This document shows, piece by piece, positions 10,454 through 21,378 of a stretch of DNA of 64,000 nucleotides. The translations under genes and the position numbers were made by a program. Within the stretch, counting starts at the first letter, position 1. Each line of letters opens with the position of its first letter. The notes beneath the pieces are model-generated. The model was not told the DNA's origin, did no database searches, and saw only the letters and a list, made by a program, of their open reading frames with translations. Source of the stretch: Lachnospiraceae bacterium (lineage in GTDB: Bacteria; Bacillota; Clostridia; Lachnospirales; Lachnospiraceae); the NCBI GenBank assembly GCA_024694055.1, contig JAILKC010000052.1, positions 1-64,000 of the forward strand. Direction: 5' to 3'.

Positions 10454-11347
10454 ATGGACATGGAAGAAAACAGCAGAGTTATCAGATCATTTAAGACGCA
10501 GGTCGGCGACTGGGTATTCGTCATCATATGTGTGCTCATCAGCCTTATGTGTATTTTGCCCATGATCAACCTTTTGGCCAGATCTTTATCCGGCACTGAC
10601 TACCTTGTCAGACATGAGGTGTATCTGTGGCCCAAGGGCTGGAACATAGATGCATACAAGACGGTCCTTACCGATATGAAGTATATCAGAGCTTTCATCT
10701 GGACTGTTGTACTTACGATCATGTGCACATTGCTTTCACTCGTTATGACTACGATATGTGCATATCCGCTCATATTTGAGAATTTAAGAGGAAGAGGCGT
10801 CATCAATATCGTCATCACGATCACGATGTTCTTCTCCGCAGGTACCATACCGAACTACCTGCTCATGAAGTCGCTTAACCTCCTTGACAATCCTTTGGTG
10901 CTCATGGTTCCGTACTGCTTAAGCGTATACAACATGATCATCATGAGAAGTTTCTTCTACGGTATTCCCGATTCCTTAAGAGAATCTGCAGAGATTGACG
11001 GAGCATCGTATTTCAGGATCTTAATATCGATTTACCTTCCGTTATCGAAGCCCGTGCTTGCAACACTTGCACTTTTCTATGCGGTAGGCCGTTGGAACGG
11101 ATACTCGGATGCACTTATGTATATGAAGGATAAGAACTACTATCCGTTACAGTTGCTTTTGTATAACATACTCAACAACATCAATTCGGTGGAGGTGGCC
11201 ACACAGGAAGGCTTCTCGGCTCCCGGACTTAAAGACAGTCTTAAGTCGGCGATAGTAATGTTCTCCACGATACCGATCCTCTGCATCTATCCGTCTTTGC
11301 AGAAGTACTTTATTCACGGAGTTACGCTTGGCGCGGTAAAAGAGTAA
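10454..11347 (+). CDS. Carbohydrate ABC transporter permease, YtcP/LplC type
   Basis: RESAEIDGASYFRILISIYLPLSKPVLATLALFYAVGRWN. Confidence 0.9.
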   Translation: MDMEENSRVIRSFKTQVGDWVFVIICVLISLMCILPMINLLARSLSGTDYLVRHEVYLWPKGWNIDAYKTVLTDMKYIRAFIWTVVLTIMCTLLSLVMTTICAYPLIFENLRGRGVINIVITITMFFSAGTIPNYLLMKSLNLLDNPLVLMVPYCLSVYNMIIMRSFFYGIPDSLRESAEIDGASYFRILISIYLPLSKPVLATLALFYAVGRWNGYSDALMYMKDKNYYPLQLLLYNILNNINSVEVATQEGFSAPGLKDSLKSAIVMFSTIPILCIYPSLQKYFIHGVTLGAVKE

Positions 11348-11471
11348 GCGTCTGGCAGCAGGTCGGCCCGGAATGTTAGTACACCCGGATGACGACCACC
11401 GCACAACATTATGGTAATGACGGTATAGGGACCGTTGTTATAGATTCAGACAAAATTTATGGAGGTAAAAG

Positions 11472-13193
11472 ATGAAAAAGAAGGTTTTATCAGTTTTGCT
11501 TGCATGCACAATGGTAATCTCATTGGCAGCATGTGGCTCATCTGCAGCACCTGCAGCAGACGCAGCACCCGCAGCAGATGAGGCAGCTTCTACAGAGGAA
11601 GCAGCACCTGCAGCAGATACAGCTTCTACAGAGGAAGCGGCACCTGCTTCTGAGCTTACAGACGGTAAGTTCGCAGAGACCAGACATATCACCGTAGAGG
11701 TATATGATCGTGGTAATGACGGTGGATCAGATCCCACCAACAACATGTATACAGAGTATATCAAGAAGGGTATGCTTGAGCAGCACAACGTTGAAGTTGA
11801 GTTCGTAGCAGTTCCCCGTTGGACAGAGGTTGAGGAGATCAACAACCTTCTCGCAGGCGGTACAGCACCTGATGTCTGCGTAACATACAGCTATCCTACA
11901 GTTCTTTCATACGCTAACATGGGCGGTGTGATCGATCTTAAGGACTATGTAGAGCAGTACAAGGCAGATACGCCGAACCTTTGGGGTTGGCTTGGTGATA
12001 CCAACATGCTTTGGGACAAGGATCCCAACACCGGTTCCCTTTGGGCTATCGAAGGTAAGAGAGCTGAGCAGCAGAGAATCAACACATTCGTTCGTCAGGA
12101 TTGGCTTGATGCCCTCGGACTTAAGGCTCCTACAACAACACAGGAATTCGAAGACATGCTTGTAGCTTTCAAGGACAATGCAGACAAGCTCCTTGGCAAG
12201 GATGCAGCCAAGATGGTTCCTTTCTCGGTAAGCTATGATGTAGGTTGGAGAGCATCCAACATCATCACATCTTTCATGGATCCCAAGATCTCTGATAAGG
12301 AATACTATGTTAACGGATTTGATGACAGAATGCTCACAGAGCCTCAGACAAAGGAAGCAGTAAAGCTTCTTAACAAGTGGTACAATGCAGGCCTTATGTG
12401 GAAGGATTTCGCTCTTTACGGAAGCGGAGATACCACAGAGGATGACATGATCAAGGCAGGTTACGTAGGTGCTTTCCAGCACAACTGGGATTACGTCTTC
12501 AGAAACGGTGAAGACAGCATCAACGCTAACCTTAAGAGAAATGTAGGCGAGGATGCCAAGTTCGTGGCTATCGATCCTTTTGAAAATGCTGACGGCAAGC
12601 ATGCTAAGTGGCTTTACAGCCCAGCCGGAGATCGTAAGATCTTCTTCCCTACAACCAATGATGAAGTATTGGCTTCATTCCTTTACCTTGATTTCATCAG
12701 CTCTCCTGAGACTATCAAGTATCTCCAGGCTGGTGATGAGGGTGTTACACACAACGTTCTTGACAGCGGTGCAATCCAGATCATTGCAGCTGAAGGCGAT
12801 GCTATCCAGAACTCAGGTAAGAACATCGACTACACGATCACATGTAACGGTACATACTTTGGTGATCAGGCACTTGCAGCTCTTTCTATAGCTTACGGTT
12901 ATGCTGAGGCAGATCCTGAGCTTGTAAGCCAGTCTGACAAGATTTCCATGACAGACGGTATGGAGCCCAAGAATGTGAATGTCGGCGAGATCGCATCAGA
13001 AGCAGAAATTGGTGATTCACTTTCTGCTAAGAGAGACCAGATATATGACAAGGCAGTTACTGCTTCAGAAGCTGACTTTGACAGTGTTTGGGACGAAGGA
13101 ATCGCTGATTACCTTTCAGCAGGCGGCCAGGCAATCATCGACGAGAGAACCGAAAAGTGGGAGGCTACATTCTCAGGAGATATGCTTCCGTAA
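11472..13193 (+). CDS. Extracellular solute-binding lipoprotein (family 1, LplA-like)
   Basis: Lipobox SLAACG, Ala/Pro/Glu-rich linker, SBP body; downstream of permeases. Confidence 0.9.
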   Translation: MKKKVLSVLLACTMVISLAACGSSAAPAADAAPAADEAASTEEAAPAADTASTEEAAPASELTDGKFAETRHITVEVYDRGNDGGSDPTNNMYTEYIKKGMLEQHNVEVEFVAVPRWTEVEEINNLLAGGTAPDVCVTYSYPTVLSYANMGGVIDLKDYVEQYKADTPNLWGWLGDTNMLWDKDPNTGSLWAIEGKRAEQQRINTFVRQDWLDALGLKAPTTTQEFEDMLVAFKDNADKLLGKDAAKMVPFSVSYDVGWRASNIITSFMDPKISDKEYYVNGFDDRMLTEPQTKEAVKLLNKWYNAGLMWKDFALYGSGDTTEDDMIKAGYVGAFQHNWDYVFRNGEDSINANLKRNVGEDAKFVAIDPFENADGKHAKWLYSPAGDRKIFFPTTNDEVLASFLYLDFISSPETIKYLQAGDEGVTHNVLDSGAIQIIAAEGDAIQNSGKNIDYTITCNGTYFGDQALAALSIAYGYAEADPELVSQSDKISMTDGMEPKNVNVGEIASEAEIGDSLSAKRDQIYDKAVTASEADFDSVWDEGIADYLSAGGQAIIDERTEKWEATFSGDMLP

Positions 13194-13212
13194 TACAACT
13201 TTTGTATGAATC

Positions 13213-13246
13213 ATGGCGCTCCGATCTTTGGAGCGCCATTTTTTTG
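13213..13246 (+). terminator. Rho-independent terminator after SBP gene
   Basis: ATGGCGCTCC-gatcttt-GGAGCGCCAT then T-run. Confidence 0.92.
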
Positions 13247-13272
13247 AAAGATTCATAAAACATGGGGATATA

Positions 13273-16200
13273 ATGCAAAACGGCAAGGAAAGAAAACTGT
13301 ATAACGATAACTGGTCGTGCAGGGTGTATGATGTGGCGGATGTGGAAAAGCCCGGAGTGGAGAGGCCTACGGATATTGATATCTGTGACTTTGAACCGGT
13401 GACTGTGCCGCATGATGCACTTATTGGGGATGCGAATTCGCATTATAAAAGCTGCATAGTATGGTATGCAAAAAGACTTGGCTTTACGCCGAAGTCCGGT
13501 AAGAGATATATCCTATACTTTGAGGGTGTATACATGAACAGCGATGTGTTCGTAGGAGATATGCGCGTGGGCGGCAGACCTTACGGTTACAGTTCATTCA
13601 CTGTTGAACTGACCGATCATATCAAAAGTGAAGATGATATGATATATGTTCGTGCCGAGCATCTTGCACCCAACAGTCGCTGGTACGGCGGCCCCGGCAT
13701 CAATCGTGATGTGTGGCTGTATGAATTGCCTAAGACCCATATAGCCTTGGACAGTATATATATACATACGAACAATAATATCGAGAATAAATGGACGGTT
13801 GATCTGTCCTTTGATATAGACGGCGTTACCGGATCTGCAGGCAGGATCCCAACCGAGGATCTGAGATTTTCTTTTGAACTGGCGGATCATGACGGTGATG
13901 TCATATATGCATCGGATATGATGCCCATATCCGGCGGTATACATACAGAGCATTCTTTTGAGACTGATGGTGTCACTGCATGGGACATCGATGATCCGGT
14001 CCTTTATGAACTTAAGATCAGCCTTTTTGACGGTGATGGTTTGGATGAGGATCCAATCGATGTGAGGACACAGTCATTCGGCTTCAGGGCAATAGAATTT
14101 ACCACCGACAGAGGATTCTTCTTAAATGGCCGACACGTAAAGTTAAAGGGTGTATGTCTTCACACCGACGGCGGTGCCATAGGAATGGCTTTCCATAAGG
14201 ATATGGCGTTAAGACAGCTTCTTACCATGAAGGATATGGGAGTTAATGCCATCAGATTCGCACATAATCCGCCGGCACCGGGCTTCCTTGAACTGTGTGA
14301 CGAACATGGTATGCTCGTCATGGATGAGTCTTTTGACTGTTGGAGAAACGGTAAGACAAGATTCGATTATGGCAGGTTCTTCGATGAGTGGGCTGTTAAA
14401 GACATAACGGATTATATAAGACGCGACCGTAATCATCCTTCGGTGATCATGTGGAGCCTGGGTAATGAGATATACGACACTCATAAAGACGCAGATGAAG
14501 GAGTTAAGACACTGGGGATGCTTATGGATGCGGCCGCGCAGGCAGATCCAAAGCATAATGCTTATCCAACACTCTGTTCCAATTATATGCCCTGGGAGAA
14601 TACGCAGAAGGCCGCGGATGTGATCAAACTAATCGGTTACAATTATGCGGAGCGACTTTATGAGAAGCACCATAAGGAACATCCGGACTGGATCATATAT
14701 GGCTCCGAGACTGCTTCCTGCGTTCAGAGCAGAGGAATATATCATTTTCCGCTTAGTCGAGCGCTTTTAACTGATGAAGACAGACAGTGCTCATCTCTTG
14801 GTAACAGCACCACGAGCTGGGGTGCCAAGAATCTTGAATACTGCATTACGACAGAGAGAGATACGGATTATTCGCTTGGGCAGTTTCTGTGGTCAGGTAT
14901 AGATTATATAGGAGAACCCACTCCGTATCATACCAAGAATTCATATTTCGGCATGGCTGATACGGCATGTTTTCCCAAGGATGCTTATTATCTTTTCAAA
15001 GCCGAATGGACAGATGTAAAAGTATCACAAATGATACATATCCTTCCTTATTGGGATCACAATCCGGGACAGATGATAGATGTGCGTATCTGTTCGAATG
15101 CATCAGAAGTAGAGCTTTTCTTAAATGACAGATCACTTGGCAAAAGGACCATTGATCATGCTCACGGAATGCAGTTGTATGCTGACTTTAGGATCGCATA
15201 TGAACCCGGTGAACTTAAGGCGGTTGCCTATGATGAGTCAGGGAATGAGATAGCGACGGATATAAAGCATTCATTCTTGGATGTGGCAGGCCTTAAGCTT
15301 TCGATGGATCATGCAGATACCGTGCCCGGTGAAGATAAGCTTTATTTTGTAGAGATCGGCGGTGAGGATAAAGACGGACATACTGTAGAGAATGCCGATG
15401 TGAGAGTTAGGGTAAAAGTATCCGGCCACGGATATCTCTATGGGCTTGATAACGGTGACAGCACGGATTACGATTCATATAAAGGTGATACGAAGAGGAT
15501 GTTTAACGGCCGGCTTCTTGCCATAGTCAGAAGTGACGGCACCGGCGGCCGGATAGATATAAGTGCCGATATTGATAAAAGTGACATACCTGTCAGAAAG
15601 ATAGAACTTGATCCGGATGCCGACGGACCGGTTCGTTTAAACCCGGATCATGACAGCGTAGTATTTAAGACTACGGTATATCCGGCGAATGCATGCGGAT
15701 ACGAGATATCTTATGAGATCACCAACGAATCGGGTGTGATCATCAAAAATGCATGTGTTACGGATAACGGAGACGGACATATATCTGTAAAGGCTGTGGG
15801 CGATGGATCCATGAAACTCAGGGCGATCTGCAGAGACAGGGATGGAAGAGTATATCTTATCTCGGCCTATGAGATCCTTGCCGAAGGCTTCGGGGCACTT
15901 AACTTTGATCCGTACAGTTTTGTGACTGCTTCGCTTTATACAGATTCATCAAGCGATATAGGCAATGGCAATGACAGCGGCATAGCGACGCCTGCAGAGT
16001 CGGATGGCTGGGTGGCATATGCCAATACCGATTTCGGAAGCGGTGCAGACACAGTCACAATCCCTATATTCGAACTTGCGGGAGATCCGTTTGACATCAT
16101 ATTCTGGTGCGGTATTCCGCACAGTGAAGGTGCCTTTATAATAGGCAGAGGACATTATCACAAGCCCTGCATATGGAATGTATATCAGGAACAGACCTTT

Positions 16201-16659
16201 AAACTTGATAAACTGCTTAAGGGCATACAGACATTTGCGATAGAGATCGATTCGCATAAGGCGCATATAAAGGGCTTTGTATTTGACAGACTCTCAAGAG
16301 TAGGTGTTATGAATCAGGCTGTCTGTGCGGATGAGATATACGGAGATACCTATGATGTCCGTGACGATGCGATATACGGAATAGGCAACAATGTATCCGT
16401 TGTATATAAGGATTATGATCTTGGAGATGACGGGATCGGCAGACTAACCATTGACGGACATACGAGGATGGATAATAATACGGTACATATCATCTTTGAG
16501 GGTGGCGCCACAAAAGAGAGACGTATCGTGGAATTTGCAGGATCCGATGATTTTATTGAGAGAAGTTTTGTGATTGAAAAGGTAAGCGGAACGGTCGATA
16601 TCACATTCGTGTTCCTTCCCGGATGCGACTTTGACTTTAAAGGATTCAGGCTTGATTAG
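13273..16659 (+). CDS. Glycoside hydrolase family 2 (beta-galactosidase/beta-glucuronidase-like)
   Basis: KGVCLHTDGGAIGMAFHKDMALRQLLTMKDMGVNAIRFAHNPP and VIMWSLGNEI; listed start 13213 lies inside the terminator, so start set at ATG 13273. Confidence 0.88.
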   Translation: MQNGKERKLYNDNWSCRVYDVADVEKPGVERPTDIDICDFEPVTVPHDALIGDANSHYKSCIVWYAKRLGFTPKSGKRYILYFEGVYMNSDVFVGDMRVGGRPYGYSSFTVELTDHIKSEDDMIYVRAEHLAPNSRWYGGPGINRDVWLYELPKTHIALDSIYIHTNNNIENKWTVDLSFDIDGVTGSAGRIPTEDLRFSFELADHDGDVIYASDMMPISGGIHTEHSFETDGVTAWDIDDPVLYELKISLFDGDGLDEDPIDVRTQSFGFRAIEFTTDRGFFLNGRHVKLKGVCLHTDGGAIGMAFHKDMALRQLLTMKDMGVNAIRFAHNPPAPGFLELCDEHGMLVMDESFDCWRNGKTRFDYGRFFDEWAVKDITDYIRRDRNHPSVIMWSLGNEIYDTHKDADEGVKTLGMLMDAAAQADPKHNAYPTLCSNYMPWENTQKAADVIKLIGYNYAERLYEKHHKEHPDWIIYGSETASCVQSRGIYHFPLSRALLTDEDRQCSSLGNSTTSWGAKNLEYCITTERDTDYSLGQFLWSGIDYIGEPTPYHTKNSYFGMADTACFPKDAYYLFKAEWTDVKVSQMIHILPYWDHNPGQMIDVRICSNASEVELFLNDRSLGKRTIDHAHGMQLYADFRIAYEPGELKAVAYDESGNEIATDIKHSFLDVAGLKLSMDHADTVPGEDKLYFVEIGGEDKDGHTVENADVRVRVKVSGHGYLYGLDNGDSTDYDSYKGDTKRMFNGRLLAIVRSDGTGGRIDISADIDKSDIPVRKIELDPDADGPVRLNPDHDSVVFKTTVYPANACGYEISYEITNESGVIIKNACVTDNGDGHISVKAVGDGSMKLRAICRDRDGRVYLISAYEILAEGFGALNFDPYSFVTASLYTDSSSDIGNGNDSGIATPAESDGWVAYANTDFGSGADTVTIPIFELAGDPFDIIFWCGIPHSEGAFIIGRGHYHKPCIWNVYQEQTFKLDKLLKGIQTFAIEIDSHKAHIKGFVFDRLSRVGVMNQAVCADEIYGDTYDVRDDAIYGIGNNVSVVYKDYDLGDDGIGRLTIDGHTRMDNNTVHIIFEGGATKERRIVEFAGSDDFIERSFVIEKVSGTVDITFVFLPGCDFDFKGFRLD

Positions 16660-16690
16660 CATATAATGGAAAGATAAAAAAGGAGAGACA

Positions 16691-18265
16691 ATGTTACTGA
16701 CACAGAACGGTATTGTAAATGATGCGGATGAGTACACTAAGAAAGGATACGGTCTGCCGGGATACGACAGGGAACAGTTAAAACTAAGAACCTATGAGAG
16801 CCCGGAATGGATACATTTTGGCGCAGGCAACATATTCAGGGCATTCCAGGCCAATCTCATGCAGAGATTGATAAATGCCGGCAAGGCGCATACGGGTATT
16901 ATTGTCTGCGAAGGGTATGACTATGAGATCATAGACAGGATGTACAGACCGCATGATGACATAAGCATTCTGGCTACACTTAAGGCGGACGGAACTGCTG
17001 ACAAGACTGTCATAGGAAGTATTGCGGAGTCACTCGTGCTTGACAGAGACAGAACTGATGATTTTGCGCACCTTAAAGAAATATTCAGGGCAGACAGTCT
17101 TAAGATGGCATCCTTTACGATCACTGAGAAGGGTTATGTCGTTAAAGGCAAAAACGGAGAGCTTTTGCCCGCCACATTGGCGGATATAGAGGCGGGCCCT
17201 GATAAGGCATCAAGCTATATAGGAAAGATCGTCTCTCTTTTGCATGAAAGATTTTTAAGCGGATGCAAGCCCGTGGCTTTTGTATCCATGGACAACTGCT
17301 CACACAACGGCGATAAGCTAAAGGATGCTATCCTTACTTATGCAAAGGGCTGGGCCGATAACGGTAAGGCTGATAAGGGCTTTTACGATTACTGCACGGA
17401 TGCATCAAAAGTATCATTCCCGTGGAGCATGATAGACAAGATCACACCCCGCCCCGATGCTGCCATTGAGAAGATGCTTAATGACGACGGTATAGAAGGA
17501 CTTGAACCTGTGATCACATCAAAGAATACCTATGTGGCTCCTTTTGTAAATGCCGAGGAGACTGAGTATCTGGTGATAGAAGATGCTTTTCCTAACGGAA
17601 GGATACCATTAGATGACACGGGTGTCATATATACCGAACGTGAGACGGTGGACAAGGTTGAGAAAATGAAAGTCTGCACGTGCCTCAATCCGCTGCATAC
17701 GGCACTAGCGATATTCGGATGCCTGCTTGGTTATAAGACCATATATGATGAGATGGAAGATGAGGACTTAAGCAGACTGGTATACAGACTCGGTCATGAT
17801 GAAGGCATGAAGACCGTGGTAGATCCCGGTGTGCTTTCTCCTGAGGAATTCCTTGATAACGTACTTACAAAGCGCCTTCCCAATCCGTTCATGCCGGACA
17901 CTCCGCAACGTATTGCCTGTGACACGTCACAGAAGTTGCCCATCAGATTCGGTGAGACAATAAAGGCATATCGCGCACGTCCCGATCTGTCTACTGAGGA
18001 TCTTAAACTTATCCCTTTGGTGCTCGCAGGATATCTGAGATACTTAAAAGCGCTTGATGATAAGGGCGTGGCTTTTGAATTAAGTCCCGATCCGATGCTT
18101 GATACACTTACGTCTCTATCTCCCGAAGATGTGCTTCGCCATACGGAAGTCTTCGGCAATGATCTTTTTGCCGATTCGCTTGCTGAGCGCATTCTTGCTA
18201 TCTATGCAGAACTTAATTCCGGAACCGGAGCGGTACGTACAACACTTCATAAGTATCTTGCATGA
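16691..18265 (+). CDS. Mannitol dehydrogenase family protein (fructuronate reductase/UxuB-like)
   Basis: IHFGAGNIFRAFQANLMQ, VSMDNCSHNGDKL, CLNPLHTALAIFGCLLGY. Confidence 0.82.
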   Translation: MLLTQNGIVNDADEYTKKGYGLPGYDREQLKLRTYESPEWIHFGAGNIFRAFQANLMQRLINAGKAHTGIIVCEGYDYEIIDRMYRPHDDISILATLKADGTADKTVIGSIAESLVLDRDRTDDFAHLKEIFRADSLKMASFTITEKGYVVKGKNGELLPATLADIEAGPDKASSYIGKIVSLLHERFLSGCKPVAFVSMDNCSHNGDKLKDAILTYAKGWADNGKADKGFYDYCTDASKVSFPWSMIDKITPRPDAAIEKMLNDDGIEGLEPVITSKNTYVAPFVNAEETEYLVIEDAFPNGRIPLDDTGVIYTERETVDKVEKMKVCTCLNPLHTALAIFGCLLGYKTIYDEMEDEDLSRLVYRLGHDEGMKTVVDPGVLSPEEFLDNVLTKRLPNPFMPDTPQRIACDTSQKLPIRFGETIKAYRARPDLSTEDLKLIPLVLAGYLRYLKALDDKGVAFELSPDPMLDTLTSLSPEDVLRHTEVFGNDLFADSLAERILAIYAELNSGTGAVRTTLHKYLA

Positions 18266-18341
18266 CTTTGTCGTGATGATATGTTAAAATGAAGAAGTCG
18301 CATGATTGTGACTAAAGTACTTGAAGACGGAGAATACTTAA

Positions 18342-19952
18342 ATGCAGGGTAAAGCGGTATCCGAAGGAATAGCGATAGGAGTATTATCCATATATCGTAA
18401 GTTGGCGCATAATCCCGGAATGTCAAAATATCTCGGGAGTGTTGCTGAGATCAACAGACTTGCGGTAGCGCGCATACAGGCCAAAAGAGAGCTTGAATCA
18501 CTTCGTATCAAAGCATCCATGGAAGGTAATGAAGCCGGAGCATCATTGTTAGGGTCTTATATTGTCATGCTCGATGATCCGGCTTTTATAGATGCAGTCG
18601 AGAGACGTATCGGTGATCGTCATATGACGGCCGAAGAAGCCGTGGAATCGGCCAGGGACCGTATCTATGAACTGTTTGGCAGCATGGATGATCCTTATAT
18701 GCAGGCCAGAGCAGAGGATATCAGAGATATAAGTGACAGGGTCATACGCAATCTCGGAGGCAGTGTGCAGATCACTCCGAATCTTACTGATGATGTTATT
18801 CTGCTTGCGGAAGATCTGACTCCCAGTGACACCATGCAGCTCAATACTGACAGAGTGCTGGCTTTTGTTACAAAGCGCGGATCCAATCTGTCTCATACAG
18901 CCATTATTGCCCGTTCCATGAATATTCCGGCTGTAGTGGCGTTGGATTATCCCGAAGGTTGCGAAGGCAAACTGGCGATACTGGATGGCTACAACGGTGA
19001 GCTGATCATTGATCCTGACGAGGCGACCCTTGAAAGATACAGGGAACGTAAGGCTGAGTTGGAAGAGCGTGCGCGCATCTTAAGCGAACTTAAGTCTCTT
19101 CCGAGCGTTACTTTGGACGGACATCATGTCGGACTTTTGGCCAATGTCGGAAGCGCACCTGATATCAAAAAGGCACTTGAACTCGGCTGTGAAGGTATCG
19201 GACTGTTCAGATCCGAGATATTCTATTTGGACAGAGATGATTATCCTACGGAGGAAGAGCAGTATGAGGCATACGCCGAAGCAGTACGCGTTCTTGACGG
19301 AAGGGAACTGGTCATAAGGACCATAGACATCGGCGCTGACAAGCAGGTTCCTTATCTTCAGATGAAGCATGAGGACAATCCGGCGATGGGTATGCGAGCG
19401 GTCAGATACTGTTTGGGACACAAGGATGTATTCCGCACACAGCTCAGGGCCATTTACAGAGCTTCTGCACATGGTCCGGTATCTATTCTTTTTCCCATGA
19501 TCATATCAATTGAAGAAATATGGCAGATACGTTCCGTTATCAATGAGGTGAAGGCTTCTCTTGATAAGGATGGTCTTAAATATGCTACGTGCAAGATCGG
19601 AGCCATGATAGAGACTCCGGCTGCTGCCATGATATCGGATCTTCTGGCAAAAGAGGTGGATTTTTTCTCTATAGGTACCAACGATCTGACACAGTACACT
19701 TTGGCGGTAGACAGACAGAATACGGAACTTGAATTTATCTGCGATTATCATCATGAGGCGATACTGCGTTTCCTTAAGATGACCATTGATAACGGCCACA
19801 AAGAAGGATGCAAAGTATGTATTTGCGGAGAGCTTGCGGCAGATACATCCATTACGGCTGATCTGCTGCGGATGGGAGTGGATGAACTGTCCGTTACACC
19901 GGCAAGTCTGCTTAAAGTTAAGCAGGCTATCCGTGGGATACGGATATCATAA
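18342..19952 (+). CDS. ptsI: Phosphoenolpyruvate-protein phosphotransferase (PTS Enzyme I)
   Basis: Active-site region GSNLSHTAIIARSMNIPAVV; EGIGLFRSEIFYLDR; FFSIGTNDLTQYTLAVDRQN. Confidence 0.95.
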   Translation: MQGKAVSEGIAIGVLSIYRKLAHNPGMSKYLGSVAEINRLAVARIQAKRELESLRIKASMEGNEAGASLLGSYIVMLDDPAFIDAVERRIGDRHMTAEEAVESARDRIYELFGSMDDPYMQARAEDIRDISDRVIRNLGGSVQITPNLTDDVILLAEDLTPSDTMQLNTDRVLAFVTKRGSNLSHTAIIARSMNIPAVVALDYPEGCEGKLAILDGYNGELIIDPDEATLERYRERKAELEERARILSELKSLPSVTLDGHHVGLLANVGSAPDIKKALELGCEGIGLFRSEIFYLDRDDYPTEEEQYEAYAEAVRVLDGRELVIRTIDIGADKQVPYLQMKHEDNPAMGMRAVRYCLGHKDVFRTQLRAIYRASAHGPVSILFPMIISIEEIWQIRSVINEVKASLDKDGLKYATCKIGAMIETPAAAMISDLLAKEVDFFSIGTNDLTQYTLAVDRQNTELEFICDYHHEAILRFLKMTIDNGHKEGCKVCICGELAADTSITADLLRMGVDELSVTPASLLKVKQAIRGIRIS

Positions 19953-19991
19953 ATACATGATTCATTACAGGAATATATTTGGGAGGATGAG

Positions 19992-20426
19992 ATGGAAAAG
20001 ATAAAGATCAAATATTTTACGGATAAGATCGAGAAATTAAGATACATAGACGGCAAGTCTGACTGGATCGATTTAAGGGCAGCGGAAGATGTTGACATGA
20101 AGGCGGGAGAATGGAAGCTTATTCCCCTTGGAGTTGCCATGCAGCTTCCGAAGGGATATGAGGCTCACATAGTACCCAGAAGTTCCACTTACAAGAACTT
20201 TGGACTTATACAGAGCAATCATATGGGTGTTGTGGACTGTTCATACTGCGGTGACAATGATCAGTGGTTTGTTCCAATGTGTGCCATGCGAGACACTCAT
20301 ATAAGTGTCAATGACCGTATATGCCAGTTCCGTATCATGGAGAATCAGCCCAAGATCGAGTTTGACGAAGTTGAATCTCTGGGCGGTGAGGACCGCGGCG
20401 GTTTCGGTTCTACAGGTAAGAACTAG
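19992..20426 (+). CDS. dut: dUTP diphosphatase
   Basis: [52 protein letters not shown]-like C-terminal motif. Confidence 0.88.
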   Translation: MEKIKIKYFTDKIEKLRYIDGKSDWIDLRAAEDVDMKAGEWKLIPLGVAMQLPKGYEAHIVPRSSTYKNFGLIQSNHMGVVDCSYCGDNDQWFVPMCAMRDTHISVNDRICQFRIMENQPKIEFDEVESLGGEDRGGFGSTGKN

Positions 20427-20440
20427 ACATAAATCATCTG

Positions 20441-20468
20441 TTGCATTTTATATGTACGGGTGTATAAT
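20441..20468 (+). promoter_or_regulatory. Candidate sigma-A promoter for Mrp operon
   Basis: TTGCAT-N16-TATAAT upstream of first antiporter gene. Confidence 0.5.
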
Positions 20469-20487
20469 GTGTGTTTGTTAGTAACAC

Positions 20488-21009
20488 ATGGGTATGGATA
20501 TATATATGATGATTATATTCTTTTTTCTGGTATGGGTGATATTTAACGGCAGGCTTACCGTTGAGATAGCCGTATTCGGACTTGTCATATCGAGCGCAAT
20601 ATATATGTTCGTATGTAAGTTCCTTGGCTATTCTCCGAAGATCGACAGATATGCGATACGCAATACGGGCCTGTTTGTTAAATATTTTTGTATACTCATG
20701 GCAGAGATCATAAAAGCCAACTTTACAGCCACAAGATTCATAGGCAGTTCAAGATATGAAGTGGAACCGGTGATAGTAAGCTTTGAGACGGATCTTAAGA
20801 CCAGGTCTGCCAGAGTCCTTTTGGCCAACAGTATCACCCTTACTCCAGGGACTATCACGGTATCCATGGATGGCAACAGATTTACTGTACATTGCCTTGA
20901 TAAGAGCCTTGCAGTAGGACTGGCGGATTCGGTGTTTGTGAAGATGCTTCATGAACTTGAAAGCAGGATCTCGGAGCCTGACCTGATTGAAGAGTCTGAT
21001 GAACAGTAA
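20488..21009 (+). CDS. Na+/H+ antiporter subunit E (MnhE/MrpE)
   Basis: Short membrane protein with NSITLTPGTITVSMDG motif. Confidence 0.85.
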   Translation: MGMDIYMMIIFFFLVWVIFNGRLTVEIAVFGLVISSAIYMFVCKFLGYSPKIDRYAIRNTGLFVKYFCILMAEIIKANFTATRFIGSSRYEVEPVIVSFETDLKTRSARVLLANSITLTPGTITVSMDGNRFTVHCLDKSLAVGLADSVFVKMLHELESRISEPDLIEESDEQ

Positions 21010-21027
21010 AAGATCGTGGAGGATCAG

Positions 21028-21378
21028 ATGACGGATACGGTACTGACACCCATACAAACAGCATATCATTACCTGTATATCGGGGTCATCATATTTCTTG
21101 CATTGGCTCTTTTTGCATGTCTTATAAGAGCCATAAAAGGACCGAAGATCGCGGACAGAATTGTGGCCGTCAATATGATGGGCACAATGGTAATGGTTAT
21201 TATGACGATCATGTCACTTTTGTTAAAAGAGGATTACCTGGTAGATATAAGCCTTATATATGCGATGATCAGCTTTATTGCGGTCGTGGTCATCACCAAA
21301 GTATATATAGGAATATATGAAGAGAGAAGAATAGCTAAAGAAAAGCAAAAAGGAGGTGCGGATGATGGAATGGATTAG
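21028..21378 (+). CDS. Antiporter subunit F (MnhF/MrpF)
   Basis: IKGPKIADRIVAVNMMGTMVMVIMT; GTG at 21016 overlaps the SD, so ATG 21028 preferred. Confidence 0.83.
   Translation: MTDTVLTPIQTAYHYLYIGVIIFLALALFACLIRAIKGPKIADRIVAVNMMGTMVMVIMTIMSLLLKEDYLVDISLIYAMISFIAVVVITKVYIGIYEERRIAKEKQKGGADDGMD

Noticed and set aside
13213-13272. Upstream ATG start for the GH2 ORF
   Set aside because: Lies inside the SBP terminator hairpin; ATG 13273 is more plausible
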